DNA from: an uncultured Pseudomonadales bacterium
GTDB lineage: Bacteria > Pseudomonadota > Gammaproteobacteria > Pseudomonadales > CANNCY01
Assembly: GCA_947503335.1 (NCBI GenBank)
Contig: CANNCY010000001.1
Coordinates: 124,001 to 188,000, forward strand
Length of the DNA: 64,000 bases
Direction of reading: 5' to 3'
In this document: positions 19,719 through 29,667 of the stretch, piece by piece
Numbering within the stretch: position 1 is the first letter of the stretch
How the letters are laid out: every line of letters starts with the position of its first letter
Position numbers and translations under genes: made by a program
The notes under the pieces: generated by a model
What the model was told of the DNA's origin: nothing
The model's input: only the letters and a program-made list of their open reading frames with translations
Database searches by the model: none

Positions 19719-21435
19719 TTGGCTGCTCCTGGTCGTCGATAGATGCTAGCTTGGCTTTAGCTTGATCTATCTTTATTCGAGTATTCTTGATGCGAGCGTC
19801 GATCTTGGCACGTTTTTCGTCATCACCGGCCTCTTCGAGCAGTTGTTGCTGGTGAATCAATTGCGCTTCTAAGTTACTAACCTGTTTAGTTAGCTTCTCT
19901 GCAGACAGCGCGGGTGCTTTAGATGTCTCTGCCTTAGCCATCGCTGCAGCTAATAGGCCCGCTTTAGGCTTATCGCTAGTGGTCGTATCACTGTCAACTT
20001 GCTTGGCCGCTTTCTTTGCCTCAGCAGCTTTCTTGCGTGCTTCACGCTTTGCAATCTTCTCTTGTTCGATGCGCTCTAGTCGTGCTTGGCGTTGTTCAAA
20101 ACGATTGCGAGCATGTTCAGAGCGCACACGATCAGATTCGGCTGCGCGCAACTCATCTTTCGCTGCACGATAGTATTGAACAAGTGGAATGTCGCTAGGG
20201 CACACGTAATCACAAGCGCCACATTCGATACAATCGAATAGATTATGCGCCTTTAGTTTTTGCTCGTTGTTTGATTTAGCATGCCACAATAGCTGTTGAG
20301 GAAGTAACTGCATTGGGCAGGCTTCGTAACAAGCGCTACATCGAATGCATGGCATTTCGCTTGTAGACTTAACGGCGGGCTGAATCAGTAAACAGTTTGT
20401 CACCTGTGTAATGGGGGCAGTTGTATCGGTCACGCGAACGCCCATCATAGGGCCGCCTTGAATCCACTGCGCTTTTGCACCGTCTTTGGCGAATGTTTGA
20501 AGTGCGTCGATAGGTGTACCTAAAGGTACCCAGTAGTTGCCAGGGCGCTCACAGGCTTCGCCAGTTATAGTCACTAGGCGTTCTGTTACTGGCTCGTCAT
20601 GTACAACAGCACGGCCAATAGCCGCAAGCGTACCAACGTTAAGCATTAAGATGCCAAGATCGGCAGGTAATTTACCATTAGCCACCTCTTGCCCAGTAAG
20701 TAGCTGTATCAATTGCTTCTCACTGCCAGACGGATACTTGGTAGGTACAACGCCCCATTGCATATTGATGTTAGCCGCCGCTGCAGCATTTTGCATTGCC
20801 TCAAAGGCTTGAGGTTTATTGTCTTCGGTGCCAAGCGTTATTTGCGTCAGCTGCATCGCTTTGGCGATACATTGAATACCCAGCATAATATCGTCTGAAT
20901 AATCACGCATAAGTCGATCATCAGCAGTGATGTAGGGTTCGCACTCGACACCATTAACGATCAGGTGCGTTACCTGCTTAGAGGCGGCAATTTTTATTTG
21001 CGTTGAAAAGCCAGCACCCCCCTGACCTTGAATACCCGAGCGACTGATACGATCAAGTATTTGTGCGCCAGACAGTTCGTCTAATGCCATAGGGGCGCGT
21101 CTTTCAGATTCATTGTTGCCGTCATTGTCGATAGCAATCATCAGTACCTGTCGTTCAGGCATTGCGACAACCGAGCGCATTTCGATAGCAGCCACGGTAC
21201 CTGATATGGGCGAGTGACTGGCAACAGCAAAGGCATGCTTGGGTTGAGTGAGCTGGGTGAAACGTTTTACTGAGTCGCCAACATTGACGATGGGTTCAGA
21301 CTCGTATTTGAGCCCGGCAGATACCGGTATCCATAGTCGATCAGGCGTTGGAATGCGTTCGGCCGCCGACCCATTAGACATGCTCTTATGAGTTTCGGGG
21401 TGAATGCCCCCAGGAATCGTATGAACCTTAATCAT
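19711..21435 (-). CDS. rnfC: Rnf electron transport complex subunit C
   Basis: Peripheral subunit predicted to bind NADH, FMN and two [4Fe-4S] clusters. The ATG at 21435 gives 574 residues beginning [13 protein letters not shown], the standard RnfC start; an ATG at 21462 inside rnfB is less likely. The Rossmann-like flavin region has [10 protein letters not shown] and [12 protein letters not shown]. The cluster motifs [12 protein letters not shown] and [12 protein letters not shown] lie at about 370-420. The last about 120 residues are rich in Ala, Lys, Glu and Arg and predicted coiled coil, shorter than in E. coli RsxC. Confidence 0.96.
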   Translation of the reverse strand: MIKVHTIPGGIHPETHKSMSNGSAAERIPTPDRLWIPVSAGLKYESEPIVNVGDSVKRFTQLTQPKHAFAVASHSPISGTVAAIEMRSVVAMPERQVLMIAIDNDGNNESERRAPMALDELSGAQILDRISRSGIQGQGGAGFSTQIKIAASKQVTHLIVNGVECEPYITADDRLMRDYSDDIMLGIQCIAKAMQLTQITLGTEDNKPQAFEAMQNAAAAANINMQWGVVPTKYPSGSEKQLIQLLTGQEVANGKLPADLGILMLNVGTLAAIGRAVVHDEPVTERLVTITGEACERPGNYWVPLGTPIDALQTFAKDGAKAQWIQGGPMMGVRVTDTTAPITQVTNCLLIQPAVKSTSEMPCIRCSACYEACPMQLLPQQLLWHAKSNNEQKLKAHNLFDCIECGACDYVCPSDIPLVQYYRAAKDELRAAESDRVRSEHARNRFEQRQARLERIEQEKIAKREARKKAAEAKKAAKQVDSDTTTSDKPKAGLLAAAMAKAETSKAPALSAEKLTKQVSNLEAQLIHQQQLLEEAGDDEKRAKIDARIKNTRIKIDQAKAKLASIDDQEQPNA

Positions 21436-21991
21436 GTACAATCCCTCGCTCAGACGTGGCAATTAAATCAGGTTGCTTCCAGCGAGCAACGTTACGGCCA
21501 TCGGTAGCAGGAATCATTTCGATACAATCAGTTGGGCAAGGGTCTACACAAAGGTCACAGCCGGTACACTCACTCTCGATGACTGTGTGCATCAACTTAG
21601 CTGCACCGAGAATAGCATCTACTGGGCAGGCTTGAATGCATTTTGTGCAACCAATGCAGTTGGGCTCGTCGATGAAGGCAACTAACTGAATGTCGCTCTC
21701 TTCGCCGTGCTCTTCATCTAAGCTAGGCGCGTCAACGCCCAATAGGTCGGCGATCGAGTTAATTGTTGGTTGCCCGCCCGGTGGGCACTTATTGATCGCC
21801 TCGCCACTGGCGATAGCTTCAGCGTATGGGCGACAGCCTGGGTGGCCGCACTGGCCACATTGTGTTTGCGGTAGCAATGCGTCGATTTGATCGACAACGG
21901 GGTCGCCCTCAACGCGATACTTTACATTCGCGTAGCCCAATACGACGCCAAAAATGGTTGTAAGCAATAGTAGTGCGAGTAACTCAACCAT
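21428..21991 (-). CDS. rnfB: Rnf electron transport complex subunit B (ferredoxin)
   Basis: Membrane-anchored iron-sulfur subunit that takes electrons from ferredoxin. The 187 residues contain an N-terminal membrane helix (about 2-22), then the cluster motif CGQCGHPGC, then two [4Fe-4S] ferredoxin motifs ([12 protein letters not shown] and [12 protein letters not shown]). It starts 4 nt after rnfA ends and overlaps rnfC by 8 nt. Length is typical of the gammaproteobacterial RnfB, not the longer clostridial form. Confidence 0.96.
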   Translation of the reverse strand: MVELLALLLLTTIFGVVLGYANVKYRVEGDPVVDQIDALLPQTQCGQCGHPGCRPYAEAIASGEAINKCPPGGQPTINSIADLLGVDAPSLDEEHGEESDIQLVAFIDEPNCIGCTKCIQACPVDAILGAAKLMHTVIESECTGCDLCVDPCPTDCIEMIPATDGRNVARWKQPDLIATSERGIVHD

Positions 21992-21995
21992 GTGA

Positions 21996-22571
21996 TTACA
22001 CTAACCCCGCAAAACCCATAAAGGCGAGGGCCATTAAACCAGCGGTGATCATATTAATCGCAGCACCCTGAAATGTTTCGGGTACATCGGCTACTGCAAG
22101 TCGCTCACGCAGTGCAGCGAACAAAACCAATACTAAGCTAAAGCCAATGGCAGCGCCAAAGCCGTATAGCGTTGCCTGCACTAACGAATGATCTTTACCT
22201 GTATTTTGCAGCGCAACACCCAATACCGCACAGTTGGTTGTAATAAGCGGCAAGAACACGCCGAGTACTTTGTACAGAATAGGGCTCGACTTTTCGATGA
22301 ACATCTTAGTGAACTGAACCACCGCAGCAATCGTTACAATAAACGCAATGGTCTGTAGGTACTCGATGCCTAGAGGCACCAACAATAGGTTATAGATAAA
22401 CCATGCGCTGATAGAAGCTAGTGTTAGCACGAAGGTAGTAGCGCCAGCCATACCGATAGCTGTTTCTAGTTTACTAGATACGCCCATGAACGGGCACAGC
22501 CCTAAAAACTGTACCAGTACAAAGTTGTTAACCAAAATGGCGCCTAATAGTATGGCGGCGTATTCGCCCAT
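21996..22571 (-). CDS. rnfA: Rnf electron transport complex subunit A
   Basis: Polytopic inner-membrane subunit, 191 residues, homologous to NqrE. It has [12 protein letters not shown] near the N-terminus and [12 protein letters not shown] in the middle; the Cys residues of these two motifs are the proposed ligands of an intramembrane iron centre in this family. It is the first gene of the rnf operon. Its start abuts the metG stop (22572), so metG and rnf may be transcribed together. Confidence 0.95.
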   Translation of the reverse strand: MGEYAAILLGAILVNNFVLVQFLGLCPFMGVSSKLETAIGMAGATTFVLTLASISAWFIYNLLLVPLGIEYLQTIAFIVTIAAVVQFTKMFIEKSSPILYKVLGVFLPLITTNCAVLGVALQNTGKDHSLVQATLYGFGAAIGFSLVLVLFAALRERLAVADVPETFQGAAINMITAGLMALAFMGFAGLV

Positions 22572-24629
22572 TTACATTACTCGCTGACCGGGTTTAGCGC
22601 CGTCATGTGGCTCTAAAATATAGATCTCGTCACCGCCAGGGCCTGCCGCTAAGACCATGCCTTCTGATACGCCGAAACGCATTTTACGTGGTGCGAGGTT
22701 TGCAACCATTACAGTGTGCTTACCAATTAAGTCTTCTGCATTGTAGGCCGACTTGATACCTGAGAATACATTGCGCGTTTCGCCACCGATATCTAGTGTC
22801 AGCGCCAATAGCTTGTCTGCGCCTTTAACAGGCTGAGCATCAACAATTAAAGCTACGCGTAAATCTACCTTGGCAAAATCATCGAACTGAATTTCTTCAG
22901 CGAGAGGCTCTTTTAACAGTTCAGTTTGGTTTGCTGATTGTTTCTTAGCAGCCGCTTCTGCGGCTGCCTTTTGCATGGCTTCGGCTTCTTTTTGGCCTTG
23001 CTCAATCATTTTCTGTACTTGCTCGCCTTCAACACGAGTAAGTAATGGCTTGAACTTATTAATTTTGTGACCGCCAAGATATTCAGTAGCGTCGGCCCAT
23101 TTTAGCGACTTACCTAAAAACGCCTCTGAGGCTTCGGCCGTGCTTGGAATAACCGGTGCAAGCCAGGTGATCAAAGCATGGAACATATTGATACCCTGCG
23201 AGCAAATTGCTTGTACCAATGCTTCATTGCCTTCTTCTTTGGCAAGTTTCCAGGGCTCTTTAGCTGCGATGTATTCGTTGGCTTTATCGGCAAGCGCCAT
23301 GATCTCGCGAATCGCTTTACTAAACTCTCTAGATTCAAAATGGTTGGCAATTACGTCGTTGGCATCGACGTACTGTTGCCATAGCTCGGCGTTTTCTGGG
23401 CTATCGGCGAGTATGCCGTCATTGCCTTTGGTGACGAATTTGGCACAGCGTGAAGCGATATTCACAAGTTTACCAACTAGGTCTGAGTTAACGCGCTGAA
23501 CAAAGTCTTCTAAATTAAGATCAATGTCGTCAACCGAGTTGGTCAACTTAGCTGCAAAGTAGTAGCGAAGGTACTCGGGCTTTAAGAAATCTAGGTAGGT
23601 GCGAGCGTTAATAAACGTGCCGCGCGACTTGCTCATTTTTTTACCATTGACCGTCAAGAAACCGTGAGCGAATACGCCTGATGGGGTGCGGTACTCGGCA
23701 GAATGCAGCATTGAGGGCCAAAACAGCGCGTGAAAATTGATAATGTCTTTACCGATAAAGTGGTAAAGCTCTGCACTACTGTCTTTGCCCCAGAATTGAT
23801 CAAACTCTAGGTCGCTTTTGTCGCATAGGTTTTTAAAGCTAGCCATGTAGCCAATAGGTGCGTCTAGCCAAACATAAAAGTATTTGCCTGGCGCATCTGG
23901 AATCTCAAAACCAAAGTAAGGTGCATCGCGCGAGATGTCCCATTGTTGTAAACCAGCTTCTAACCACTCGTTCAGTTTGTTAGCAACTTCGTCTTGCAGC
24001 GTACCCGAGCGTGTCCAGTCTTTTAAGAACTCGTCAAACTGAGGTAGGTCAAAGAAATAGTGTACTGATTCTTTCTCAACAGGTGTGCTGCCCGTATAGG
24101 CTGACACAGGATTGATTAGATCGGTGGGCGAGTAGGTGGCGCCGCACACTTCACAGTTGTCGCCGTATTGGTCTTCAGACTTACACTTTGGGCAGGTGCC
24201 CTTAATGAAGCGGTCTGCTAAGAATAGGCCTTTTTCTTCGTCGAACGCCTGAGTAATCGTTCGCTCTGCAATATGACCGTTGCTTCGAAGACGCTTATAA
24301 ATTTCTTCGCTAAACGCCTTGTTCTCATCACTATGTGTACTATGAAAGTTATCAAACTTGACTAAAAAGTCATCATAGTCAGCTACGTGCAATGCCTTGA
24401 TGCGGTCGATCTGCTGTTCAGCTGTAATGCCTTCTTGCTCGGCGCGCAGCATGATAGCAGTACCGTGCGCGTCGTCAGCACATACGTAGTAAGCGTTGTG
24501 CCCGCGCAAATTTTGAAAACGCGTCCAGATGTCGGTCTGAATCGCTTCTAGCATATGGCCCAGATGAAGTGGGCCGTTTGCGTAGGGCAGTGCACTTGTG
24601 ACAAGAATGTCGCGAGTAGTTTGTGTCAT
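22572..24629 (-). CDS. metG: Methionyl-tRNA synthetase
   Basis: Charges tRNA-Met. The ATG at 24629 gives 685 residues. Class I motifs are HLGH (22-25) and KMSKS (in GKKMSKSRG). The Zn knuckle has CPKC and CEVC pairs. After an Ala/Lys/Gln-rich linker, a C-terminal OB-fold tRNA-binding/dimerisation domain starts around 580 ([13 protein letters not shown]). The length equals the long, E. coli-type dimeric enzyme. In Pseudomonas an apbC/mrp gene separates metG from dcd; here the two are adjacent. Confidence 0.97.
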   Translation of the reverse strand: MTQTTRDILVTSALPYANGPLHLGHMLEAIQTDIWTRFQNLRGHNAYYVCADDAHGTAIMLRAEQEGITAEQQIDRIKALHVADYDDFLVKFDNFHSTHSDENKAFSEEIYKRLRSNGHIAERTITQAFDEEKGLFLADRFIKGTCPKCKSEDQYGDNCEVCGATYSPTDLINPVSAYTGSTPVEKESVHYFFDLPQFDEFLKDWTRSGTLQDEVANKLNEWLEAGLQQWDISRDAPYFGFEIPDAPGKYFYVWLDAPIGYMASFKNLCDKSDLEFDQFWGKDSSAELYHFIGKDIINFHALFWPSMLHSAEYRTPSGVFAHGFLTVNGKKMSKSRGTFINARTYLDFLKPEYLRYYFAAKLTNSVDDIDLNLEDFVQRVNSDLVGKLVNIASRCAKFVTKGNDGILADSPENAELWQQYVDANDVIANHFESREFSKAIREIMALADKANEYIAAKEPWKLAKEEGNEALVQAICSQGINMFHALITWLAPVIPSTAEASEAFLGKSLKWADATEYLGGHKINKFKPLLTRVEGEQVQKMIEQGQKEAEAMQKAAAEAAAKKQSANQTELLKEPLAEEIQFDDFAKVDLRVALIVDAQPVKGADKLLALTLDIGGETRNVFSGIKSAYNAEDLIGKHTVMVANLAPRKMRFGVSEGMVLAAGPGGDEIYILEPHDGAKPGQRVM

Positions 24630-24647
24630 CAATCAATCCAAAAAAAA

Positions 24648-25214
24648 TTAGGTACGTGGCAGGGTTACGCCAGTTTGCCCCTGATACTTTCCGCCTCGGT
24701 CGGCGTAAGAGGTTTCGCAGATCTCATCGCTTTCGAAAAATAGCATTTGCGCAACACCTTCGTTTGCATAGATCTTGGCAGGTAAGTTTGTTGTGTTCGA
24801 GAACTCGAGTGTAACGTGGCCTTCCCATTCGGGTTCTAAAGGGGTCACGTTCACGATGATGCCACAGCGAGCATAGGTGCTTTTGCCAAGGCATACAGTG
24901 AGCACACTGCGAGGAATTTTAAAATATTCAACGGTACGCGCCAGAGCGAATGAATTAGGCGGAATAATGCAGTAATCGCCTTTTACATCTACAAAGCTTT
25001 GAGGGTCAAAGGCCTTAGGATCAATGGTTGCCGAATTGACGTTGGTGAAAATCTTAAACTCGTTTGAGCAGCGCACGTCGTAGCCATAGCTAGAGGTACC
25101 GTAAGAAATAATCTTACCGTCTTCATTTTCACGTACTTGGCCTGGCTCAAAAGGGGCAATCATACCCTCGTTTTCGGCCATGCGTTTAATCCACTTGTCT
25201 GACTTGATGGTCAT
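24648..25214 (-). CDS. dcd: dCTP deaminase
   Basis: Deaminates dCTP to dUTP for thymidylate synthesis. The 188-residue protein starts [13 protein letters not shown] and has the family blocks [48 protein letters not shown] and [19 protein letters not shown]. The Glu in TPLEPEWEG is the catalytic general base in the family. It is 18 nt upstream of metG and 4 nt downstream of the DUF3108 gene, so part of a minus-strand run. Confidence 0.96.
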   Translation of the reverse strand: MTIKSDKWIKRMAENEGMIAPFEPGQVRENEDGKIISYGTSSYGYDVRCSNEFKIFTNVNSATIDPKAFDPQSFVDVKGDYCIIPPNSFALARTVEYFKIPRSVLTVCLGKSTYARCGIIVNVTPLEPEWEGHVTLEFSNTTNLPAKIYANEGVAQMLFFESDEICETSYADRGGKYQGQTGVTLPRT

Positions 25215-25218
25215 CTTC

Positions 25219-25968
25219 TTATTCGCCTTTTATTTTAGCTAAAAGCTCGCCCACGGGCGTGCCGTCAATATCGCCTGATTTTAACATTATGATCAGCGCC
25301 TCTCCATCTTCTAACTGGTCGATTCTTACCAATGTGTAGTTTAGAGCCGGTGCGTAATACATTAAGGTCTGTTTTTTACTGTTTTTACGGGTGCGAGCGA
25401 CCTTTACAGTGTTGATTTGCCCAAGGGCTGTATCAATCTTTTCTGTACCTAGAACCTTAAAGGCTCGGGTGGTCATGCTGTTTTTGCGAAATAGATCGAT
25501 CGAAAAGGCCTGTTCTCCCATTTTTAGCTGTCGAACAATCTCAAGTTGCATGGTCGAATCGTCTATCAATGGGCCATTGTGGGCCACTGTTCCTGACTTT
25601 TTCTTGTATACCCAATTTATCTGACCCGACTCATTGTCATAGTCAAATGAGGCCGTACGATTAACGAAAGCGGCCTTTGTGCGATTAGTTTGACTTAGCG
25701 AGTAGAATTCACTGTCGCGCTCGATAAAGGTGGTTTCGATATCGTTCTGGGCATTGATTAGCGTGATTTTAGCGTCGGTGTCAGTAGACATCACCCACTG
25801 TTCATCGCTTTTCACAAGCGAGCGAACAGTTTGGCCCTTTGCCCCTTCGGTGATTTCATAAGTTAGATGGTAGGGGGTAAGCTGAAAGGCTGGTAAAGCG
25901 CTAGCGGCACATATATTGAATGACAGTAACGCGGCAATGCCGGTTACAAGGTAGAGATATCTTCCCAT
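25219..25968 (-). CDS. DUF3108 family periplasmic protein
   Basis: A 249-residue exported protein of unknown function. The start at ATG 25968 gives a clean signal peptide ([24 protein letters not shown]); an upstream in-frame ATG at 26055 would place an Arg-rich stretch deep inside purN and is unlikely. The mature part resembles DUF3108, predicted beta-rich: [17 protein letters not shown], then [13 protein letters not shown] near the C-terminus. The same gene follows purN in Pseudomonas. It overlaps the end of purN by 25 nt. Confidence 0.82.
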   Translation of the reverse strand: MGRYLYLVTGIAALLSFNICAASALPAFQLTPYHLTYEITEGAKGQTVRSLVKSDEQWVMSTDTDAKITLINAQNDIETTFIERDSEFYSLSQTNRTKAAFVNRTASFDYDNESGQINWVYKKKSGTVAHNGPLIDDSTMQLEIVRQLKMGEQAFSIDLFRKNSMTTRAFKVLGTEKIDTALGQINTVKVARTRKNSKKQTLMYYAPALNYTLVRIDQLEDGEALIIMLKSGDIDGTPVGELLAKIKGE

Positions 25969-26612
25969 GCCACTATCTTGCCTTGCGCGCCAAGCGGTGT
26001 TCCGTCTAGCAGCGCTGCGTCGTCTTGCCATACCAATCGACCTCTCGAAAACCATTCGATCACTTTAGGATAGATCTTGTGCTCAATCTTTAGTACTCGT
26101 TTAGACAAAGAATCGACGGTATCGTTCGGTTCGATGGCTATTTGCCCTTGAATCGCTGGCGGGCCTGCGTCTAGTTCAGCACTTACAAAGTGAACGGTAG
26201 CCCCTGCAAGCTGGTCACCGGCGTCGATTGCACGTTGGTGAGTATTTAGCCCAGGGTACTTGGGTAGCAGTGACGGATGTATATTGAACATGCGTCTTTC
26301 ATAGCGGCTAACAAAACTAGCCGTAAGAATACGCATAAATCCAGCTAGCACCACACAATCAGGCTGATATTGGTCTATCAGCGCTGCTAGATCGGCCTCA
26401 AAGGCTTCACGACTGGCGTATTCTGTATGATCTACACACTGACTGGTAATGCCCGCGGCAGAGGCTCGTGATAACCCTTTAACATTGGGGCGGTTTGAGA
26501 TAACCGCCGCGATCTTAAATGGCGCGTCAGAGTGCTGTGACGCGTCAATGAGTGATTGTAAATTAGAGCCGCTACCCGAAATTAAAACAACGACTGAGCA
26601 CTGGGTGGCCAT
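25944..26612 (-). CDS. purN: Phosphoribosylglycinamide formyltransferase (GART)
   Basis: Transfers formyl from 10-formyl-THF to GAR, the third purine step. The 222-residue protein has the substrate loop SGSGSNLQSLID, then MRILTASFV, and the catalytic motif FNIHPSLLPKYPGLNTHQRAID with Asn, His (and Asp in SAELDAGP). It overlaps purM by one base (TAATG), so both are one transcription unit. The C-terminus is slightly longer than in E. coli (212 residues). Confidence 0.96.
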   Translation of the reverse strand: MATQCSVVVLISGSGSNLQSLIDASQHSDAPFKIAAVISNRPNVKGLSRASAAGITSQCVDHTEYASREAFEADLAALIDQYQPDCVVLAGFMRILTASFVSRYERRMFNIHPSLLPKYPGLNTHQRAIDAGDQLAGATVHFVSAELDAGPPAIQGQIAIEPNDTVDSLSKRVLKIEHKIYPKVIEWFSRGRLVWQDDAALLDGTPLGAQGKIVAWEDISTL

Positions 26613-27646
26613 TAATCTAAGATAACTTCGCCGTTTCCGCCCTGTGCAATTTCGCCGATAATAAAGGCATCCTCACCCAGGTCTGTTAGTTTTTTCATTA
26701 CGGCGTCGGCTTCGTCTGCACTTACGCATACAACCATGCCTACACCGCAGTTGAATGTGCGATGCATCTCGTCAAAAGCAATGTTGCCCGCCTGTTGTAG
26801 CCAATCAAATACCGGTGGCATTTGCCAGCTGGTGGTGTCAATCTTTGCGTGGCAGCCTTCTGGTAGTACGCGCGGTAGGTTCTCAAGCAAGCCGCCGCCA
26901 GTGATATGAGCTAAGGCTTTAAGTTCATATAGCTTGCCCGTAGCTAGCAGTGACTTGACGTAAATTCGAGTGGGCTCAAGTAAGGCCTCGCCCAGTGTGC
27001 AATCGCCCATGGGTGAATTTAGATCAGCGTTGCTAACCTCGATTACCTTGCGAATGAGCGAATAACCGTTCGAGTGTGGGCCCGAACTGGCTAAGCCAAT
27101 CAGCTTATCGCCTGCTGCCACTTTACTGCCGTCGATGATTTCAGATTTCTCGACTGCACCAACACAGAATCCCGCAAGGTCATAGTCTTCGCCTTCGTAC
27201 ATGCCGGGCATTTCGGCGGTTTCACCGCCTACTAAAGCGCATCCTGCCTGCAGGCAGCCTTCGCCAATACCTTTCACTACCTGGGTTGCAGTGTCGACCG
27301 ACAGTGCGCCAGTGGCGTAATAATCTAAAAAGAAAAGAGGTTCGGCACCAGCAACCACCAAATCGTTTACGCACATGGCAACTAGATCGATGCCAATGGT
27401 GTCGTGCTTTTTTAAATCCATTGCAAGGCGTAGCTTGGTACCAACACCGTCAGTACCAGAAACTAGAACAGGCTCGCGATAATGTGTGGGCATCTCGAAT
27501 AGGGCGCCAAAGCCGCCGAGGCCGCCCAAAACTCCTGGGCGATGGGTGCGCTTTGCTACCCCTTTGATTTGTTCAACTAGTTCATTGCCTGCATTGATAT
27601 CAACGCCAGCATCTTTATATGACAGGGTAGGGGTGTCTTGAGACAT
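26612..27646 (-). CDS. purM: Phosphoribosylformylglycinamidine cyclo-ligase (AIR synthetase)
   Basis: Forms AIR from FGAM with ATP in purine synthesis. The 344 residues start [21 protein letters not shown], then [23 protein letters not shown], and the nucleotide-site block [18 protein letters not shown]-like [14 protein letters not shown] lies near 250. Divergent from the DUF2066 gene across a 176-nt gap. A purR-type operator was not evident to me. Confidence 0.97.
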   Translation of the reverse strand: MSQDTPTLSYKDAGVDINAGNELVEQIKGVAKRTHRPGVLGGLGGFGALFEMPTHYREPVLVSGTDGVGTKLRLAMDLKKHDTIGIDLVAMCVNDLVVAGAEPLFFLDYYATGALSVDTATQVVKGIGEGCLQAGCALVGGETAEMPGMYEGEDYDLAGFCVGAVEKSEIIDGSKVAAGDKLIGLASSGPHSNGYSLIRKVIEVSNADLNSPMGDCTLGEALLEPTRIYVKSLLATGKLYELKALAHITGGGLLENLPRVLPEGCHAKIDTTSWQMPPVFDWLQQAGNIAFDEMHRTFNCGVGMVVCVSADEADAVMKKLTDLGEDAFIIGEIAQGGNGEVILD

Positions 27647-27822
27647 CGAGAATCCTTGAAAATCGTACCGCTCAAAAACGCTATTTTATCAAGCTAGTGC
27701 TGCGAAATGCTAGCGCTATAAACCAGTTGCTAGCATTTGTGGTAGAGTAGCGAAAGTTAAAAGGGGTGTTGCGCGTGATTGTTAGTTAGAGCGCCCACAT
27801 AGCAACTGTTAGGGCTAGTTTT

Positions 27823-28878
27823 ATGCGTCATTTATGGTTTTTGGTTTCGATTTTTATTGCAGTTTTTGCGTTTAGTTGGGCGTATGCGAGTGATCGTAAT
27901 TTATACCAAGATGCAGTATCAGAGGTGATTGATCAGTCGGCGGCAGCTCGTAAAGAAGCGGCTTCAGGCGCGCTAGCACGAGTAATTATTCGTGTGGCTG
28001 GTGTTGATCGTGCTCTTCAGGCGCCCGCGGTAAAAGAAGCCTTATCTAAGCCTGATAGTTACATCCAAGGTTTTTCATATACAGTGGCAGATGAGGGCTT
28101 TGGTCTATCGTTGCAGTTTGATCGAAGTGCAGTAGATAAGCTACTGCGACGCGCCGGATTGCCCAAGTGGCCATTGCCTCGCCCTGCTCCATTGGTATGG
28201 GTTGCGCTAGATGATGGCGCCGGTCAAGAGGTCGTACGATTAGCTAATTTAGACATTGATCAAGATAGTGTGCAGCAGCAGTTGGTGTCAGAGGGTTTCG
28301 ACTTCAGGTATCCGATTCTTGACCTTGAAGATCGTATCGCAATGGGCGTGTCATCGATTTGGTATGGTGATCGCCGCGCGATAATGAGTGCCAGTGAGCG
28401 ATATTCTGCAAACTACGTTCTTGTTGGTAAGTTTGCCAAGGTCTCAACTGGCTATATTGGTAGCTGGTCTCTGTTCACTCCCACGACAAGTCGTTCTTTA
28501 GATGTGTCTTCTGATTCGTTAGATCAGGCTATTGCGTCGGGTATTAGCTTTACTAGAAACCTGGTTGCCGAACAGACAGCAATCAACGTAGCAGGTACAT
28601 CAGTTAGCGGTATGCAATTGGTTGTATCTGGCGTTCTTAGCTTTTCTGATTATACCGCGGCTATTGATTACGTTTCGGGTTTAACTGGCGTCAGCGACGC
28701 GCGCTTACTCAAGGTAGATGGTGATAGGCTCATTTTCGATATCAAGCTAGCAGGTAGGCTAGATCGTGTTGAGTCGTTGATTACAGCTCAGGGTAAGATG
28801 AAAAAACTGCCTGCAGATAGTTTTTCGCTCGACCAGCAGCAGTTGCAGTATTACTGGATTGCCAAGGGTATGCGTTAA
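27823..28878 (+). CDS. DUF2066 exported protein
   Basis: A 351-residue protein with an N-terminal signal peptide (hydrophobic VSIFIAVFAFSWAYA). It has a repetitive, predicted alpha/beta character with motifs LYQDAVSEVIDQS and ALARVIIRVAG, which are typical of DUF2066. The function is unknown. The gene lies between purM and hda in Pseudomonas as well. Its stop overlaps the hda ATG by one base (TAATG), suggesting coupled expression. Confidence 0.82.
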   Translation: MRHLWFLVSIFIAVFAFSWAYASDRNLYQDAVSEVIDQSAAARKEAASGALARVIIRVAGVDRALQAPAVKEALSKPDSYIQGFSYTVADEGFGLSLQFDRSAVDKLLRRAGLPKWPLPRPAPLVWVALDDGAGQEVVRLANLDIDQDSVQQQLVSEGFDFRYPILDLEDRIAMGVSSIWYGDRRAIMSASERYSANYVLVGKFAKVSTGYIGSWSLFTPTTSRSLDVSSDSLDQAIASGISFTRNLVAEQTAINVAGTSVSGMQLVVSGVLSFSDYTAAIDYVSGLTGVSDARLLKVDGDRLIFDIKLAGRLDRVESLITAQGKMKKLPADSFSLDQQQLQYYWIAKGMR

Positions 28879-29582
28879 TGGCAAAACAAATGCCCTTGCA
28901 TGTGGTGACCCGCGAGCCGCCAACGTTAGATAATTTTTATGTTGGTGACGAGCGTGGTAATGCGCTTTTGGTGAATCAAATTAAGCACTTGGTTGACGAC
29001 GCAGGCGAGTCGATGCTCTATGTCTGGGGTGGTCAGGGCGTAGGTGTTACTCACTTGATGAAGGCCGCAGTGTCAAAATCACGTAGTCAGCAGCAGCCTG
29101 TACTGTTTTTGCCTCTAGCAAACTCGTCACAACAGGTGCCAGAGCATCTGTTAGAGATGGCGATTACTTATCCAATGGTAGTGATTGACGATCTAGATGC
29201 GGTTATCGGTAACCGCTCTTGGGAAGAAGCCCTCTTTGCATTGTTCAATCATCATCGCGATAGCGGTGGGCGAATTCTGTTTGGTGCTCATGCAGCCCCT
29301 GATCAGTTAGATTGGGCGTTACCTGATTTAAAGACCCGCGTAGGTTGGCATGGTGTGTATCGCATCGCTGACTTGACTGAGAATGACAAGCAGCAGTTCT
29401 TGGTGCATGAGGCCAAACGTCGCGGTCTTGAATTGGCCGATGATGTAGCGCAGTTTATTATGGTTAGGGCGCCACGCGGCTTAGATCAGCTCAATAAATA
29501 TCTAGATATTCTCGATGAAGAGTCTCTTGCACATCAGCGCGGCTTGTCGATTCCTTTCGTAAAGAAAGTATTCGGTTGGTAG
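28878..29582 (+). CDS. hda: DnaA regulatory inactivator Hda
   Basis: AAA+ protein that, bound to the sliding clamp, stimulates ATP hydrolysis on DnaA after initiation. The 234 residues begin MAKQMPLHVV; QMPLHV resembles the clamp-binding motif near the N-terminus of Hda. The Walker A region GGQGVGVTHL lacks the usual Lys, as in other Hda proteins. Walker B is VVIDDLDAV and sensor 2 is RAPRGLDQL. It follows a DUF2066 gene and ends before a strong terminator. Confidence 0.92.
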   Translation: MAKQMPLHVVTREPPTLDNFYVGDERGNALLVNQIKHLVDDAGESMLYVWGGQGVGVTHLMKAAVSKSRSQQQPVLFLPLANSSQQVPEHLLEMAITYPMVVIDDLDAVIGNRSWEEALFALFNHHRDSGGRILFGAHAAPDQLDWALPDLKTRVGWHGVYRIADLTENDKQQFLVHEAKRRGLELADDVAQFIMVRAPRGLDQLNKYLDILDEESLAHQRGLSIPFVKKVFGW

Positions 29583-29617
29583 GAATAAAGACTTATATTT
29601 GCCAGTCAGCGAAGAAT

Positions 29618-29648
29618 AAAAAAGGGCGATCAATGATCGCCCTTTTTT
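29618..29648. terminator. Bidirectional terminator between hda and sppA
   Basis: A6-GGGCGAT / ATCGCCC-T6 with a short loop (29624-29642 core). A and T runs on both sides suit both convergent genes. Confidence 0.9.
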
Positions 29649-29667
29649 GTAGGTGACAGTAGAGTGG

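Noticed and set aside
28878-29582. Loss of ATPase function because Walker A lacks Lys
   Set aside because: Other Hda proteins, including E. coli Hda, also lack it.
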